A stretch of DNA of 36,855 nt from Treponema sp. (GCA_031279815.1 JAITHW010000001.1:1-36855); one strand, 5' to 3'. Counted from the stretch's first letter, positions 15,936-25,756 are shown. The notes: generated by a model not told the origin, from the sequence alone. Numbers and translations are program-made.

Positions 15936-18575
15936 TTATATCTCCTTATTCACAAAAGAATAGGTAAACCGTTCATTTGCCGCGTCAATAACCGCTTTCT
16001 CCAGAATACGGCCTTCCATAGTGTTGCGGAGAAATTCTGCGCTGATCTCCGGCAGGAGGGTATTATTGATCACCGCGTCAATGAGCCGCGCCCCGGAAGC
16101 CGCATTGCCGCACCGGCGGATGATTTCATCTTTCACCTCGCTGGCGGTAACCAGTTCGGCTTTGTAGTTTTCCGCAACCCGGTTCTTAATTTTGCCGAGT
16201 TTAAGGTCGATAATCCGATACAGCGCTTTCTGATTTAAAGGATAATACGGTACAATCTGTATGCGCCCCAAAAGAGCGGCGGGAAATACGCGCATCATAT
16301 CAGGACGGATTGCGGCTTCAATAACTTCAGGATTCGGCAGGTTTCCCTCATCCGTACAGAATCCGGCAATGGTTTCGTCACCCACATTGGTTGTCAGCAG
16401 AATAATGGTATTTCTGAAATTGATCAACCGTCCTGCGCCGTCTTCCATCTGTCCCTTATCAAAGACCTGAAAGAAAATCTCATGCACATCGGGGTGAGCT
16501 TTTTCAACTTCGTCGAGAAGCACCACGCTGTAGGGTTTCCTGCGTACCGCTTCGGTCAATACGCCGCCTTCTCCATAGCCCACATAACCCGGAGGCGCGC
16601 CCTTCAAGGTAGATACCGTGTGGCTCTCCTGGAATTCGCTCATATTAATGGTGATGATCTGCTCTTCGCTGCCATAGATCTGTTCCGCAAGGGCGAGGGC
16701 GGTTTCAGTTTTTCCTACTCCTGAAGGGCCGGCAAGCATGATCACCGCAATGGGCTTATTGGGGTCCGCCAGGGAAGCCCGTGCGGTAGTTACCCGCTTT
16801 GCAATAGCGGTAATGCCATGAGGCTGACCGATAACCCGACGGTTCAATTCCTCGTCCAAGGTCAGAATAGATTTGATTTCATCTTTCACCATGCGCCCCA
16901 GGGGAATCCCGGTCCATTCGGAAATCACTGCGGAAACCGCCTGGGTATCGACTTGGGGAAGCACCATGGGCGTGTCGCCTTGGAAATCGGCCAGCGCTCT
17001 GCGTTTGGTTTCCAGTTCGGCTTTCAGGTCTCCCTTCCCTTGGGCAGCTTCATCCCGGAGTTTGATAATCTCATCTACCAGGGATTTCTCTCTGTTCAAG
17101 CGTTCCTGTAATGTCAAACACCGTTCCCGTTCTTTGCCCAGTTCGGAGGTCAATTCGGCAATACGTTCCTGATGATCAAAACCGGTTAAGCCTTCCCGGT
17201 TCAGGATTGCCGTCTCCAGTTCCAAGGCTTCTATCTTGCGGCGGCAATACTCCAGTTCCGGCGGTTCCGCGTTCTGACTGAGCGCGACTTTAGCGCAGGC
17301 GGTATCCAGAATGCTTACCGCCTTGTCCGGAAGCTGGCGAGCCGGGATATACCGGCGGGAAAGTTTCACCGCCTGGGAGAGGGCCTCATCCATCACCGAC
17401 ACCTTATGATGGGCTTCCAGCGCGCCGATCATGCCCCGCATCATTCCGGCAGCCTTGTCGTCGTCAGGCTCATCAATGATAATATTTTGGAAACGCCGGG
17501 TTAAGGCGGGATCTTTTTCAAAATACTTAATGTATTCCTGGTAGGTGGTCGCCGCGATACAGCGGAGCCTGCCGCGGGCCAGGGCGGGTTTCAAAAGATT
17601 AGCCGCGTCGTTCTGTCCCGCCTGTCCGCCTGCGCCGATCAAAGTGTGGGCTTCATCAATGAAAAGGATGATCGGCACTTCCGAGCTTTGTACCTCTTCA
17701 ATGACCTGTTTCAATCGATTTTCAAATTCTCCTTTCATACTGGCTCCGGCTTGCAACAGCCCTATATCAAGAGAACAGAGCTTGGTTCCTTTGAGACAAT
17801 CCGGTACATCCCCCGCGGCGAGGCGCTGTGCAAATCCTTCAACAACCGCAGTTTTGCCAACCCCCGCGTCTCCGGTCAAGATAGGATTGTTTTGCCGGCG
17901 GCGCATGATAATATCAATGATCTTTCTGATTTCCTCGTCCCGGCCGACGATAGGATCGCTTTTCCCCGATGCGGCGATAGCGGTCATATCTACCGTATAC
18001 AGTTTCAGCGCTTCTCCCCGCCCTATAGCTGCGTTTGCCATCAAAGCCCCTGCCTGACCGGTGGCGGCGCTCTCCCCGGCAGACGCCGGCGCAGAAGTTT
18101 CCGCCGAGTTTTTCACAATATCGGTAAACTTTTCCAGGAGCAGATCTCCGTTAATCTTGACAAACTCTCCGCTCATCTCGTGAAGCTGCCGGGCAAATTC
18201 AGGAGTCTGCTTCAAGGCGCAGAGGAGATGTCCTGTCCGTATAACCCCCTCATTAAATACCAAAGAAGTAATCATCCATGCGTCTTTGATGGCGGCTTCA
18301 ACAATTCCTGAAAAATCGGTGATTGACGCAGCCCCTCGAGGCAGCGCGTCCATCGCACGGATCATATCTGCGGCAAGTTTCGCCTCGTCCAAGGCAAAAT
18401 ACCGCACCGCCTCATGCCAATCGGTTTGCTCTCCCAGCAGAATCTGATTTACCCAATGGGTCAATTCAACGTATGGGTTACTCCGGGTCTTGCACAGAAT
18501 CGTTGCGCTTTCAATAGCTTTATAAGCCTTGGCATCAAGCTTTGCAAAAAGCTGAGAACGTTTCAATTTACTCAT
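15936..18575 (-). CDS. clpV: T6SS sheath-disassembly ATPase ClpV (TssH)
   Basis: The start is ATG at 18575 (MSKLKRSQLF), with GAGAGGAAAG just upstream and overlapping the end of tssG (ATGAGTAA). This gives 879 residues. An N-terminal Clp domain recognises sheath TssC. The first AAA+ module has Walker A GDAGVGKT (235-242) and ILFIDEAHTLIG. A coiled middle domain follows. The second module has GPSGVGKTET and SVVLLDEVEKAHPD, with the Clp D2-small domain at the C-terminus. ClpV unfolds contracted TssB/TssC sheath so it can be reused. Both ATPase sites look intact. The family can resemble general ClpB, but the position inside the T6SS operon settles it. Confidence 0.95.
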   Translation of the reverse strand: MSKLKRSQLFAKLDAKAYKAIESATILCKTRSNPYVELTHWVNQILLGEQTDWHEAVRYFALDEAKLAADMIRAMDALPRGAASITDFSGIVEAAIKDAWMITSLVFNEGVIRTGHLLCALKQTPEFARQLHEMSGEFVKINGDLLLEKFTDIVKNSAETSAPASAGESAATGQAGALMANAAIGRGEALKLYTVDMTAIAASGKSDPIVGRDEEIRKIIDIIMRRRQNNPILTGDAGVGKTAVVEGFAQRLAAGDVPDCLKGTKLCSLDIGLLQAGASMKGEFENRLKQVIEEVQSSEVPIILFIDEAHTLIGAGGQAGQNDAANLLKPALARGRLRCIAATTYQEYIKYFEKDPALTRRFQNIIIDEPDDDKAAGMMRGMIGALEAHHKVSVMDEALSQAVKLSRRYIPARQLPDKAVSILDTACAKVALSQNAEPPELEYCRRKIEALELETAILNREGLTGFDHQERIAELTSELGKERERCLTLQERLNREKSLVDEIIKLRDEAAQGKGDLKAELETKRRALADFQGDTPMVLPQVDTQAVSAVISEWTGIPLGRMVKDEIKSILTLDEELNRRVIGQPHGITAIAKRVTTARASLADPNKPIAVIMLAGPSGVGKTETALALAEQIYGSEEQIITINMSEFQESHTVSTLKGAPPGYVGYGEGGVLTEAVRRKPYSVVLLDEVEKAHPDVHEIFFQVFDKGQMEDGAGRLINFRNTIILLTTNVGDETIAGFCTDEGNLPNPEVIEAAIRPDMMRVFPAALLGRIQIVPYYPLNQKALYRIIDLKLGKIKNRVAENYKAELVTASEVKDEIIRRCGNAASGARLIDAVINNTLLPEISAEFLRNTMEGRILEKAVIDAANERFTYSFVNKEI

Positions 18576-19644
18576 ATTGTTCTTTCCTCTCTTTGAATGA
18601 TTCTCTATGTCTTTTACGATTGATCCGTGAAGCATCAATAGTTAGTATTACTTGTTCTGTCTGAAGCCTGCCGATCCAGCAGGTATACCCCAACTGAGCG
18701 GCGTCAAACCCTTGCTCCCAGTCAAAGCCTAGCCGCCCGGCGGGGATGCTCTCGCTCAATAACTTAAATCCGATGTGGTAATCCATAGGCCGGTCAAGAT
18801 ATAGATTAACCGTCTCGGCTAAGATATCAAAACCGGTCAGACCGGACATAAAAATCTGATAAGTATTAAAATCAATCGGCCCTATACAGATTTCAAATCG
18901 CTGGGTAACACTGTAATAGGTTCTCCCGATTTGCATATTTACTCCCAATGCTGCGGTTTTGGGATTTCCAAGAACTGCATGGCTGTCATCAGGAATATCA
19001 TACTCGGCAGGACTAAACTGTTTGACTTCCAGATTAAAACCAAACAGACGGCGCAGCATATCTTCTAAAGAAGAACGGTTTTTCATAAACCCGAAATGAT
19101 GGGCAAATGCAAGAGCAATCTTTGATTGAGCCGCATCATACCCCGGCGGATCGGGGGGCAGTCCGGTAAGGCTTTTGATACTACTTGCAATAGGATCTTC
19201 TTTAGGGCGATCAAAACAGATACTCTGCTGATGCATAGCAAAAGCCCTGTAATAAAAGGTCAACATCCGGTGATGAATAATATCTAAAAACCGCCGCCAT
19301 GTGTGATCATAATGGTTATGGGATCGTTGAAAGATATAATTGGTAAATTCGAGAGGCATAGGGCCGTTTACGCCGAGAAGTCCAAAAAAGCAGGTAATAA
19401 TTGTAGCGTCCACTCCGGGTGTTTTGCCTTCAAATATCTCCGCAATATCCGTACTGGGAAAATTCAGATAAGGAACCTGCCCAAACCGAATATTCTCTTC
19501 GGCAGGAAGTTTCCCATGGCCCAGCCGCGGCAGATCAGGCTTACTTTGTTCAAGCCGCCGCACAAGCCCCCAGAAATCAGGCCCATACTTACCCTGTTTC
19601 AGATGATTCGATAGGGATTTGATTAGTTTTCTAAGGTTTTCCAT
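18568..19644 (-). CDS. tssG: T6SS baseplate wedge protein TssG
   Basis: This 358-residue protein is of the TssG/ImpH family. Supporting segments are DFWGLVRRLEQSKPDLPRLG, VPYLNFPSTDIAEI, FFGLLGVNGPMPLEFTNYIF and HRMLTFYYRAFAMHQ, the usual TssG landmarks in order. TssG pairs with two TssF copies to build the baseplate wedge around the VgrG spike. It overlaps tssF by 22 bases at its start and clpV by 8 bases at its end. Length is normal for the family. Confidence 0.94.
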   Translation of the reverse strand: MENLRKLIKSLSNHLKQGKYGPDFWGLVRRLEQSKPDLPRLGHGKLPAEENIRFGQVPYLNFPSTDIAEIFEGKTPGVDATIITCFFGLLGVNGPMPLEFTNYIFQRSHNHYDHTWRRFLDIIHHRMLTFYYRAFAMHQQSICFDRPKEDPIASSIKSLTGLPPDPPGYDAAQSKIALAFAHHFGFMKNRSSLEDMLRRLFGFNLEVKQFSPAEYDIPDDSHAVLGNPKTAALGVNMQIGRTYYSVTQRFEICIGPIDFNTYQIFMSGLTGFDILAETVNLYLDRPMDYHIGFKLLSESIPAGRLGFDWEQGFDAAQLGYTCWIGRLQTEQVILTIDASRINRKRHRESFKERKEQYE

Positions 19645-21419
19645 ACCGCGACACGTCCTGATTGGAGGGTATAAAAATGAATTTCCAAAAGTACATTAAT
19701 GGGAGCGAAAAACTTCAAAAGCTCTCCAATAACACGGGCAAAAATGTAATACCCTGTTCCCGTATAGGCGAGTTCATCAAGGGTAATGGTCACTTTCCAT
19801 CCGTACTCAAAGAAAACCGTTCCTTTTTTAATAAACCTGAAGGAAACCTGTTCGCTCTCAAGTTTGATAATCCCTTCAACCATCTCTTCTATTTCACCGG
19901 AAGGGCTCCGGTAATTCCGCAATAGATTTTTTAACATTTGAAGCGGAATAATGCCGTCTTGCCACAACATGGATGATAAATTGAAAATAATATGACTGAG
20001 TTTTGCGAAATCCGATACATTTCCCCGTTCAACCAAAGGATAATCCGGTCTGCTAGGAAAACCCACAAAAGACGCCTTCTGCACCAGGGGAGTATGTGAA
20101 GAAAGCGCCGTATCAGGAAGCAGGAGTAACGGCAAGTCCCGATTGGTACAAATCAAATCCGCGGCAAACTGATGCGCTTGCTCCAATTCCGGACTTTGAG
20201 CTGAAAAAGATACAAATACTTCGGTTCCACTGTAAGAACTGCGCTGCATGGCTTTCGGATCAAATAAGGTTTTACGGCGGTTATGACTGAAAAAATTACT
20301 TTTATTGTTCTCTATGTTTTCATCATAAAAATTGTGGGCAAAGAACAGGGTTTTATTCCGCTCATTAAAAAATTCAAGCCTATGAATACTCAGTACCTCA
20401 TAATCCCGCATAGCGGTTCTATCGGGAACCAGATGAAATTGGTAGTTTTCCCGATCAATGGTAATCCGGTCGGAACGTTTGGTAAATAGGTTTACTACCG
20501 GCACGCAATTCAGCTTCAGTACGGCGGGTTTTATGCTTGCAACAAGAGAAGGTTCCCGGCGCTTAAACATGATTACCAGTTCTATAGATGTACCGCCGGA
20601 AATTAAAAAGGGTTTCAAGTTTTTAATTAAAAAAAACTTGAAAAATACTGGATAGGTTAAAAAATGCTGTAACAAGCCTAAGCCTTTAACCGTGCCTTTT
20701 AATTTTTTGTAAAATGCTTCACCGCCGGTGATCATAGGCAGTTCAATGATAATATCCGGGAAACGAATATAATTTTTATCTTTATTCCGAACATACACCG
20801 CCGCAATATCATGCATAAGCTGGCACTGCAAGATCGAAGCATCTGTTTGGGGCAGATTAATAAAGAACAGGATTTCATCAAGAGAGTTTGAGAAGTCCCC
20901 GGATCCGGCTGTAAGGGCAAGATGGAGTGCGGAAACCGCTTCGGAATTGGCAATACCGAAGACAGACATATCTCTCGTTACATATTCCGCTTCTGTCAAT
21001 GAAAAGCCCGTGAGCGGTACTGCCGTAACGCTTGAAAACCGGCAGGGAGTATTAATGGTCGGAATAGAAGCGTCAAAGAAAGTTCCCGCCTCAAGGATCA
21101 TACCCTGGCGTATTCTTTCATTGCCGGAATTCAAAATCAATTCTAAAACCCCGCCTGCGGGTACCGGATACAAGGCATTAGGGGCAAGGGAATTGAGAAC
21201 CGATTCCAAAAAGCAGTAGTACCCTTCGTCAAGTTTTTTCTCTATTTTGGCAGATAGAAATGCGGTTCCCTCCAAAAGCCGCTCAATATAAGGGTCCTGA
21301 CATTCAAAATCGGAAAGATTCAGTCTTCCTGCAATTTTAGGAAATTCGGCCGCAAATTCGGCGGCCAGTCCGCGAATATATAAAAGATTGTCCCGATAGT
21401 AATCCAATAAATCCATCAC
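19623..21419 (-). CDS. tssF: T6SS baseplate wedge protein TssF
   Basis: This 598-residue protein starts with the TssF signature LLDYYRDNLLYIRGLAAEFA, then FPKIAGRLNL, DPYIERLLEGTAFLSAKIEK and FLESVLNSLAPNALYPVPAG. The C-terminal part includes LITFPSRPDYP-like and TYTGTGYYIFARVIGELLKF-like segments typical of the family. It is the phage gp6-like wedge component. It lies 14 bases downstream of tssE and overlaps tssG, consistent with coupled synthesis of the two wedge proteins. Confidence 0.94.
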   Translation of the reverse strand: MMDLLDYYRDNLLYIRGLAAEFAAEFPKIAGRLNLSDFECQDPYIERLLEGTAFLSAKIEKKLDEGYYCFLESVLNSLAPNALYPVPAGGVLELILNSGNERIRQGMILEAGTFFDASIPTINTPCRFSSVTAVPLTGFSLTEAEYVTRDMSVFGIANSEAVSALHLALTAGSGDFSNSLDEILFFINLPQTDASILQCQLMHDIAAVYVRNKDKNYIRFPDIIIELPMITGGEAFYKKLKGTVKGLGLLQHFLTYPVFFKFFLIKNLKPFLISGGTSIELVIMFKRREPSLVASIKPAVLKLNCVPVVNLFTKRSDRITIDRENYQFHLVPDRTAMRDYEVLSIHRLEFFNERNKTLFFAHNFYDENIENNKSNFFSHNRRKTLFDPKAMQRSSYSGTEVFVSFSAQSPELEQAHQFAADLICTNRDLPLLLLPDTALSSHTPLVQKASFVGFPSRPDYPLVERGNVSDFAKLSHIIFNLSSMLWQDGIIPLQMLKNLLRNYRSPSGEIEEMVEGIIKLESEQVSFRFIKKGTVFFEYGWKVTITLDELAYTGTGYYIFARVIGELLKFFAPINVLLEIHFYTLQSGRVAVWKTLEN

Positions 21420-21433
21420 AGTATTACATCCGA

Positions 21434-21931
21434 TTAAAAAGAAATTTCTGCATTGCCTGTTTCCAGATCAAGTTTTGAAATGAACAGCACTTCTTCACTT
21501 ACCTGATCAACCTGTATCAACCCGCTTATCTTAAATTCTATAAGAGAATTCGCCGATGCATCGGAAGATACAAAGTCAACCGCAATCGAATCCGGCGCGA
21601 ATCGAGGCTCAAAACAACGAAGCTGGGTAATAATATGATTTTTTAAACGCTCATGAGCTTCAGGTGAATTCATACCGCCGCAGTAATCTGAAATACCATA
21701 ACCCAGAACTGAATTATCAAGCTCTTCATACCCCTTGAGTTCTTTTAGGGAAAGGTGGGACCTGGAATTGAAGAGCATCTCAATATTTTGGAATACATCT
21801 TCTTTAAACTCTCTTGCGCTTATTGCCGACATCATCCTTTCTTTTTTCACAAAAGGTTCAAAATCGGTCAAACGCTTTAATACATTGGGCTTATACCGGG
21901 CGTCTTCTTGAATTTTATAATATTCAGACAT
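21434..21931 (-). CDS. tssE: T6SS baseplate protein TssE (gp25-like)
   Basis: ATG at 21931 (MSEYYKIQEDARY) follows an AAGGCGG sequence and is preferred over an in-frame ATG at 21982 that would add 17 non-family residues. The product is 165 residues with the gp25/GPW-like fold. Landmarks are VLKRLTDFEPF, FKEDVFQNIEMLFNSR, LGYGISDYCG and LRCFEPRFAPDSIAVDF. TssE nucleates sheath assembly at the baseplate. It lies between hcp and tssF. Confidence 0.9.
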   Translation of the reverse strand: MSEYYKIQEDARYKPNVLKRLTDFEPFVKKERMMSAISAREFKEDVFQNIEMLFNSRSHLSLKELKGYEELDNSVLGYGISDYCGGMNSPEAHERLKNHIITQLRCFEPRFAPDSIAVDFVSSDASANSLIEFKISGLIQVDQVSEEVLFISKLDLETGNAEISF

Positions 21932-21992
21932 AGGCGCCGCCTTGGAAACAGTGATCTGCAGGCAAATTCGCCCACAGATCACTACTCACTTT

Positions 21993-22487
21993 TTAGGCAT
22001 TGCCAAGCTGATCGTAGTTTGCTTCAATAGCGCCCTCTTTGGTATTGTCCGCTTTGATAGGCGTTACCTTCCAGGTTATCTTTCCGGCAATCAGATCCAC
22101 CTCTTCCAGAGGCTGTTCTCCCAAAGGACCCTCGCCTTCTGATTTGACGGTCTTCACCTCAGCCCGGGCAATTTTCACGTTCTCCAAGGTGATCTCATAC
22201 ACCGGAGTCTGGACCCCCGCAATAGCCTGGCAGTAGGCAAACTGCGCCTTGGATATCTTCTGCCCGTTCATGCAGAACTGCTGGAGTTTGGGAGTCGCCT
22301 TATCCAGCGCGTGGGTAAAGGTGAAGGGTAAAAACTCCCCTCTGCCCGCTACTTCCGCGCCCCGCTGGATAGAAACATTTTGTTTTGTTCCATGGGAAAA
22401 GCTGATCACATCAATCCACTTGTCATGACCCTTATCCAGGGACTGCCCGTCAATGCCGTCCAGTTTCAAAAAATACACATCCGCCAT
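21993..22487 (-). CDS. hcp: T6SS tube protein Hcp (TssD)
   Basis: This 164-residue protein has clear Hcp features: MADVYFLKLDGIDGQSLDKG, WIDVISFSHGTKQ, FTFTHALDKATPKLQQFCMN and YEITLENVKIARAEVKTV. Hcp hexamers stack to form the inner tube expelled on sheath contraction and can carry small effectors. A strong ribosome site (GGAGG) precedes the ATG. The 57-base gap from tssC contains a small inverted repeat (TATCCCTATAAGGGTA) that might tune expression. Only one hcp gene is present in the window, and it has no C-terminal effector extension. Confidence 0.97.
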   Translation of the reverse strand: MADVYFLKLDGIDGQSLDKGHDKWIDVISFSHGTKQNVSIQRGAEVAGRGEFLPFTFTHALDKATPKLQQFCMNGQKISKAQFAYCQAIAGVQTPVYEITLENVKIARAEVKTVKSEGEGPLGEQPLEEVDLIAGKITWKVTPIKADNTKEGAIEANYDQLGNA

Positions 22488-22544
22488 TATAGTACCTCCA
22501 CTATATATTTTATTACCCTTATAGGGATAGTTATTACAAGCACC

Positions 22545-24032
22545 CTATTGTGCTCCGCTTGGAACTTTTGTTACCAGCCGTAAAGAAGCGGTAAGCCCTT
22601 CAAGCTGATAATGAGGCCTGAGATAAAACCGCGCGTTGTAATAGCCCGGCTGTCCCTCAACGCTTTCAACCTCAACTTTGGCTTCGGCCAAAGGATACTT
22701 TGCTTTTATCTCTTCTGAGGCATTGGGATCGCTGGTAACATAGTTGGCAATCCAATTTGAAAGCCACCGTTCCATATCCGCTTTTTCCTTGAAAGAGCCG
22801 ACTTTGTCCCGGACAATACATTTAAGAAAATGCGCGAACCGGGAAGTAGCAAAAATATAGGGAAGCCGGGCCGACAGGTTCGCATTCGCCGTCGCATCCG
22901 GCAAATCGTATTCCTGGGGCTTATTAACTGTCTGCCCTCCCAAAAATACCGCATAATCGGTATTTTTCCAATGAATCAGCGGCAGAAACCCGTTTTTCGA
23001 CAGTTCCGCTTCCCGGCGGTCGGTGATGGCAACTTCGGTTGGACACTTCATGGCAACCCCTCCGTCGTCGGTGGGGAACGTGTGGGCCGGCAGGCCCTCT
23101 ACGGCGCCGCCGGATTCTACGCCCCGGATATTGGCGCACCAGCCGTAGTTACTGAAAGAACGGTTGATGTTCGCCCCCATCGCATACGCGGCATTCATCC
23201 AGTTATACTTATCGCTTGCTCCCGCGCCGGTATCCTCTTCAAAGTCGAACTCCTCCACAGGGTTGGTTTTTGCGCCGTAAGGCAGCCGGCTCAACACCCG
23301 CGGCAGAGTAAGCGCCACATAACGGCTGTCTTCAGATTCCCGGAAAGAACGCCAAGACGCATATTCGGCCATTGTGAAAATCTTGCTGATATCCCTGGGA
23401 TTGGCGAGATCCTGCCAAGAATCAAGGTTCATAATGGAAGGATCCGCCGCGGAAACAAAGGGCGCATGAGCGGCCGCGGCGATTTGGGCCATTCCTTTCA
23501 GCAATTCCACATCGGGCGCGGTGTGATTGAAGTAATAATCGCCGATCAACGCGCCGTAGGGTTCTCCGCCGGCAGTGCCGTATTCATCTTCATACAGTTT
23601 CTTAAACAGCGGGCTCTGATCCCATGCGGTTCCCTTGAACTTCTTCAAGGTCTTGCTCAATTCAGCCTTGGAAATATTCATCACCTGTATTTTCATGCTC
23701 TCGCCGGTCTGACTATTATTGACCAGATAACTCAAACCCCGCCAAGCGCTCTCCAACTGAGTAAAGTCAGAATGATGGATTATTAGATTGACCTGTTCGG
23801 ACAACTTTTTATCTAATTCGGCAATGATCCCTTCAATGGTTTTGAGAGAATCGCTGGAAATCAGGGCGGCGTTTTCCAATGCCTGATCCACCAGGGTTTT
23901 AACAGCGCTTTGCACCGCGCTGCTTGCCTCTTCAGACTTGGGCTTAAACTCCTGGTTCAAGAGCTTTTCAAAATCGGACAATTCTAAGGTTTCGGCATTA
24001 AGCGCATCAAGCTGTTCCTGTTGATTAGCCAT
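22545..24032 (-). CDS. tssC: T6SS sheath large subunit TssC (VipB)
   Basis: Start ATG at 24032 (MANQQEQLDALNAETLELSD) has CGGAGA just upstream, giving 495 residues. Family landmarks are LIIHHSDFTQLESAWRGLSY, MNISKAELSKTLKKF, GEPYGALIGDYYFNH, PRVLSRLPYG and the C-terminal YYNARFYLRPHYQLEGL. TssC forms the contractile sheath together with TssB. Length and motifs are normal. It lies 10 bases after tssB. Confidence 0.97.
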   Translation of the reverse strand: MANQQEQLDALNAETLELSDFEKLLNQEFKPKSEEASSAVQSAVKTLVDQALENAALISSDSLKTIEGIIAELDKKLSEQVNLIIHHSDFTQLESAWRGLSYLVNNSQTGESMKIQVMNISKAELSKTLKKFKGTAWDQSPLFKKLYEDEYGTAGGEPYGALIGDYYFNHTAPDVELLKGMAQIAAAAHAPFVSAADPSIMNLDSWQDLANPRDISKIFTMAEYASWRSFRESEDSRYVALTLPRVLSRLPYGAKTNPVEEFDFEEDTGAGASDKYNWMNAAYAMGANINRSFSNYGWCANIRGVESGGAVEGLPAHTFPTDDGGVAMKCPTEVAITDRREAELSKNGFLPLIHWKNTDYAVFLGGQTVNKPQEYDLPDATANANLSARLPYIFATSRFAHFLKCIVRDKVGSFKEKADMERWLSNWIANYVTSDPNASEEIKAKYPLAEAKVEVESVEGQPGYYNARFYLRPHYQLEGLTASLRLVTKVPSGAQ

Positions 24033-24042
24033 AGTATCTCCG

Positions 24043-24576
24043 TTATTCCTTAACAGACTCGGCATCGGATGCCGCCGCGCCGGGTTCCTTTGCCTTTTGA
24101 GACAATGCCTTGAGCAGAGCCGGGTCTTTGAGAACCTTGTTTAAGAGTTCCTCGGCTCCGGACTTGCCGTCCATGTAGGAGAGCAGATTGGAAAGCTGCT
24201 GCCGAGCCTCCAAAAGCTGTTTCAGCCCGTCCACCTTTGCCGTAACCGCGGCAGGAGAAAAGCCGTCGAGGCTTTCAAATGTCAGGTCTACCGCAATATT
24301 CCCCTCGCCGCCGATGACATTAGGCACATTGAAAGCTACCCGGGGTTTCATGCTCTTCAACCGCTCGTCAAAATTATCCACGCTGATCTCCAGCATCTTG
24401 CGGTCATCAACCTTGGGCAGCGGCTCCGCAGGCTTCCCGGACAAATCAGATAAAACTCCCATAACAAAAGGCAGACTCACCTTTTTTTCCGCTCCGTAAA
24501 GTTCCACATCATAATCGATCTGTACCCGGGGCGCCCTATTTTTAGCTATGAACTTCTGACTGCTGTTTGAAGCCAT
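24043..24576 (-). CDS. tssB: T6SS sheath small subunit TssB (VipA)
   Basis: The ATG at 24576 has AGGAGG a few bases upstream; a GTG immediately before it is less likely. The product is 177 residues. Landmarks are SQKFIAKNRAPRVQIDYDVE, SLPFVMGVLSDLSG, DRKMLEISVDNFDERLKSM, PRVAFNVPN and LEARQQLSNLLSYMDG. TssB pairs with TssC to form the sheath. It sits between tssA and tssC, as in many T6SS clusters. The tail after the last family motif is Ala/Glu/Ser rich. Confidence 0.96.
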   Translation of the reverse strand: MASNSSQKFIAKNRAPRVQIDYDVELYGAEKKVSLPFVMGVLSDLSGKPAEPLPKVDDRKMLEISVDNFDERLKSMKPRVAFNVPNVIGGEGNIAVDLTFESLDGFSPAAVTAKVDGLKQLLEARQQLSNLLSYMDGKSGAEELLNKVLKDPALLKALSQKAKEPGAAASDAESVKE

Positions 24577-24627
24577 CACAACCTCCTTTGCTCAATACGA
24601 TATATTAACAAAACTTGCAATCTATTG

Positions 24628-25707
24628 TCAACCGTCCGCTTTCTCTTCTTTTATTCCTAAAATATCCCGGCCTCGGGAAAGCGCATCCGGCGCTATGTCT
24701 TCAAGGAGATCCATGAAGTTCATCTCCGCGAACCGCAGCGCCCGGTTTATCAAGAGCGGAATCGGACTGTTCGGCTCTTGGCGCTGGAAATATTCGGACC
24801 CTTTTCTGAGCAGGAGAAGCGCTTCCGGCCTTGAACTCACCTGATAAGATATAAGGTTCACGGCGTTTGATGGTTTCTGAGGCTCTTGTGCCGCGGGAAT
24901 CCTATCCGCAGGAACCGCCTCTCCTGTCCCGGAACTTTTAGACAGAGGCTCCGCTGCATTAAAAGCCTCCAAATGAGTGTCGTAGCACCGTATAAGCCGG
25001 TCCACCTCATGGGTCAGGGACGCCATAGTCAAAAGATACCCGCCCTTCATTTTACCGTTCATATCACTGCATAGGGTTTTAATCCGGTCCTTTGCGGTAC
25101 GGGCGAGGTCCGCCTGCTCCTGGATCTCTGAAACGGCAACCCGCATCAGTTCGGCGTGAATCAGTTTGGGATCGATAACCCGGTTATTTCCCGGATCCAG
25201 CTCATTGTTGGCGATCATTATATCCCGCAGGGTATAAGACAGGGAAGACGCCAGCCGGATATCCCGAAATCTGGAGATAAACATAATAGGATCATTCATA
25301 GTTCCCGGCTCAGGAGACAGCATAGCAAGAATATTCAGGCGCTCAAGCGGATCCTCATCCTCCGACGGATCAAGGGAAGGATAACACGTATCCCAGAGAT
25401 CATGAACCAGGTACAGGAGCAGGCTGAAAGCATCGGTAAAACCTTTAAGCCCGTTAATGGCGGTTTCGCTGATCACCAAATACGCGGCGACTCTCAGATC
25501 CCGGGTCCGTTTCCATAAGTTGAGACAGTTTTTGTTCAGTTTCTTCCAATCCGGACCATGACCCTCAATCTTGGAATTTCCCATCCGGCTGTCCGGCACT
25601 TCCGCTGCCAGGGAATCCATTTCAAGGTATAGGGGATCATATTCCAAATTATCGCCCGAGGGATTTGCACCTTTCACGGGGGCCGTCATTTCAGCTATAT
25701 TAATCAT
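24628..25707 (-). CDS. tssA: T6SS baseplate/cap protein TssA (ImpA N-terminal domain)
   Basis: This 359-residue protein opens with the ImpA_N pattern MTAPVKGANPSGDNLEYDP, then PDWKKLNKNCLNLWKRTRDL, AAYLVISETAINGLKGF and LWDTCYPSLDPSEDEDPLER, all characteristic of TssA. A linker and a C-terminal region (SSRPEALLLLRKGSEYFQRQ...PIPLLINRAL) follow. TssA recruits baseplate parts and coordinates tube and sheath growth. It is first in the operon, 51 bases before tssB. The start has almost no leader and no clear ribosome site. Confidence 0.92.
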   Translation of the reverse strand: MINIAEMTAPVKGANPSGDNLEYDPLYLEMDSLAAEVPDSRMGNSKIEGHGPDWKKLNKNCLNLWKRTRDLRVAAYLVISETAINGLKGFTDAFSLLLYLVHDLWDTCYPSLDPSEDEDPLERLNILAMLSPEPGTMNDPIMFISRFRDIRLASSLSYTLRDIMIANNELDPGNNRVIDPKLIHAELMRVAVSEIQEQADLARTAKDRIKTLCSDMNGKMKGGYLLTMASLTHEVDRLIRCYDTHLEAFNAAEPLSKSSGTGEAVPADRIPAAQEPQKPSNAVNLISYQVSSRPEALLLLRKGSEYFQRQEPNSPIPLLINRALRFAEMNFMDLLEDIAPDALSRGRDILGIKEEKADG

Positions 25708-25727
25708 AACGAAAATCTATAAAAATA

Positions 25728-25756
25728 AGCATACTTCATTTATCATTTAATGACAA
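25728..25756 (-). promoter_or_regulatory. Promoter of the T6SS operon (tssA-tssM)
   Basis: On the minus strand, TTGTCA (25751-25756), a 17-base spacer and TATGCT (25728-25733) form a near-consensus sigma70-type promoter. The predicted start lies only about a dozen bases before the tssA ATG. Confidence 0.65.

Noticed and set aside
17646-18311. Long plus-strand open frames opposite clpV
   Set aside because: They mirror the high-GC coding bias of clpV and show no domain or start signal.
22830-23786. A 318-residue open frame on the plus strand opposite tssC
   Set aside because: It is antisense to well-conserved tssC, has no recognisable motif or ribosome site, and its composition is that expected of a shadow frame.
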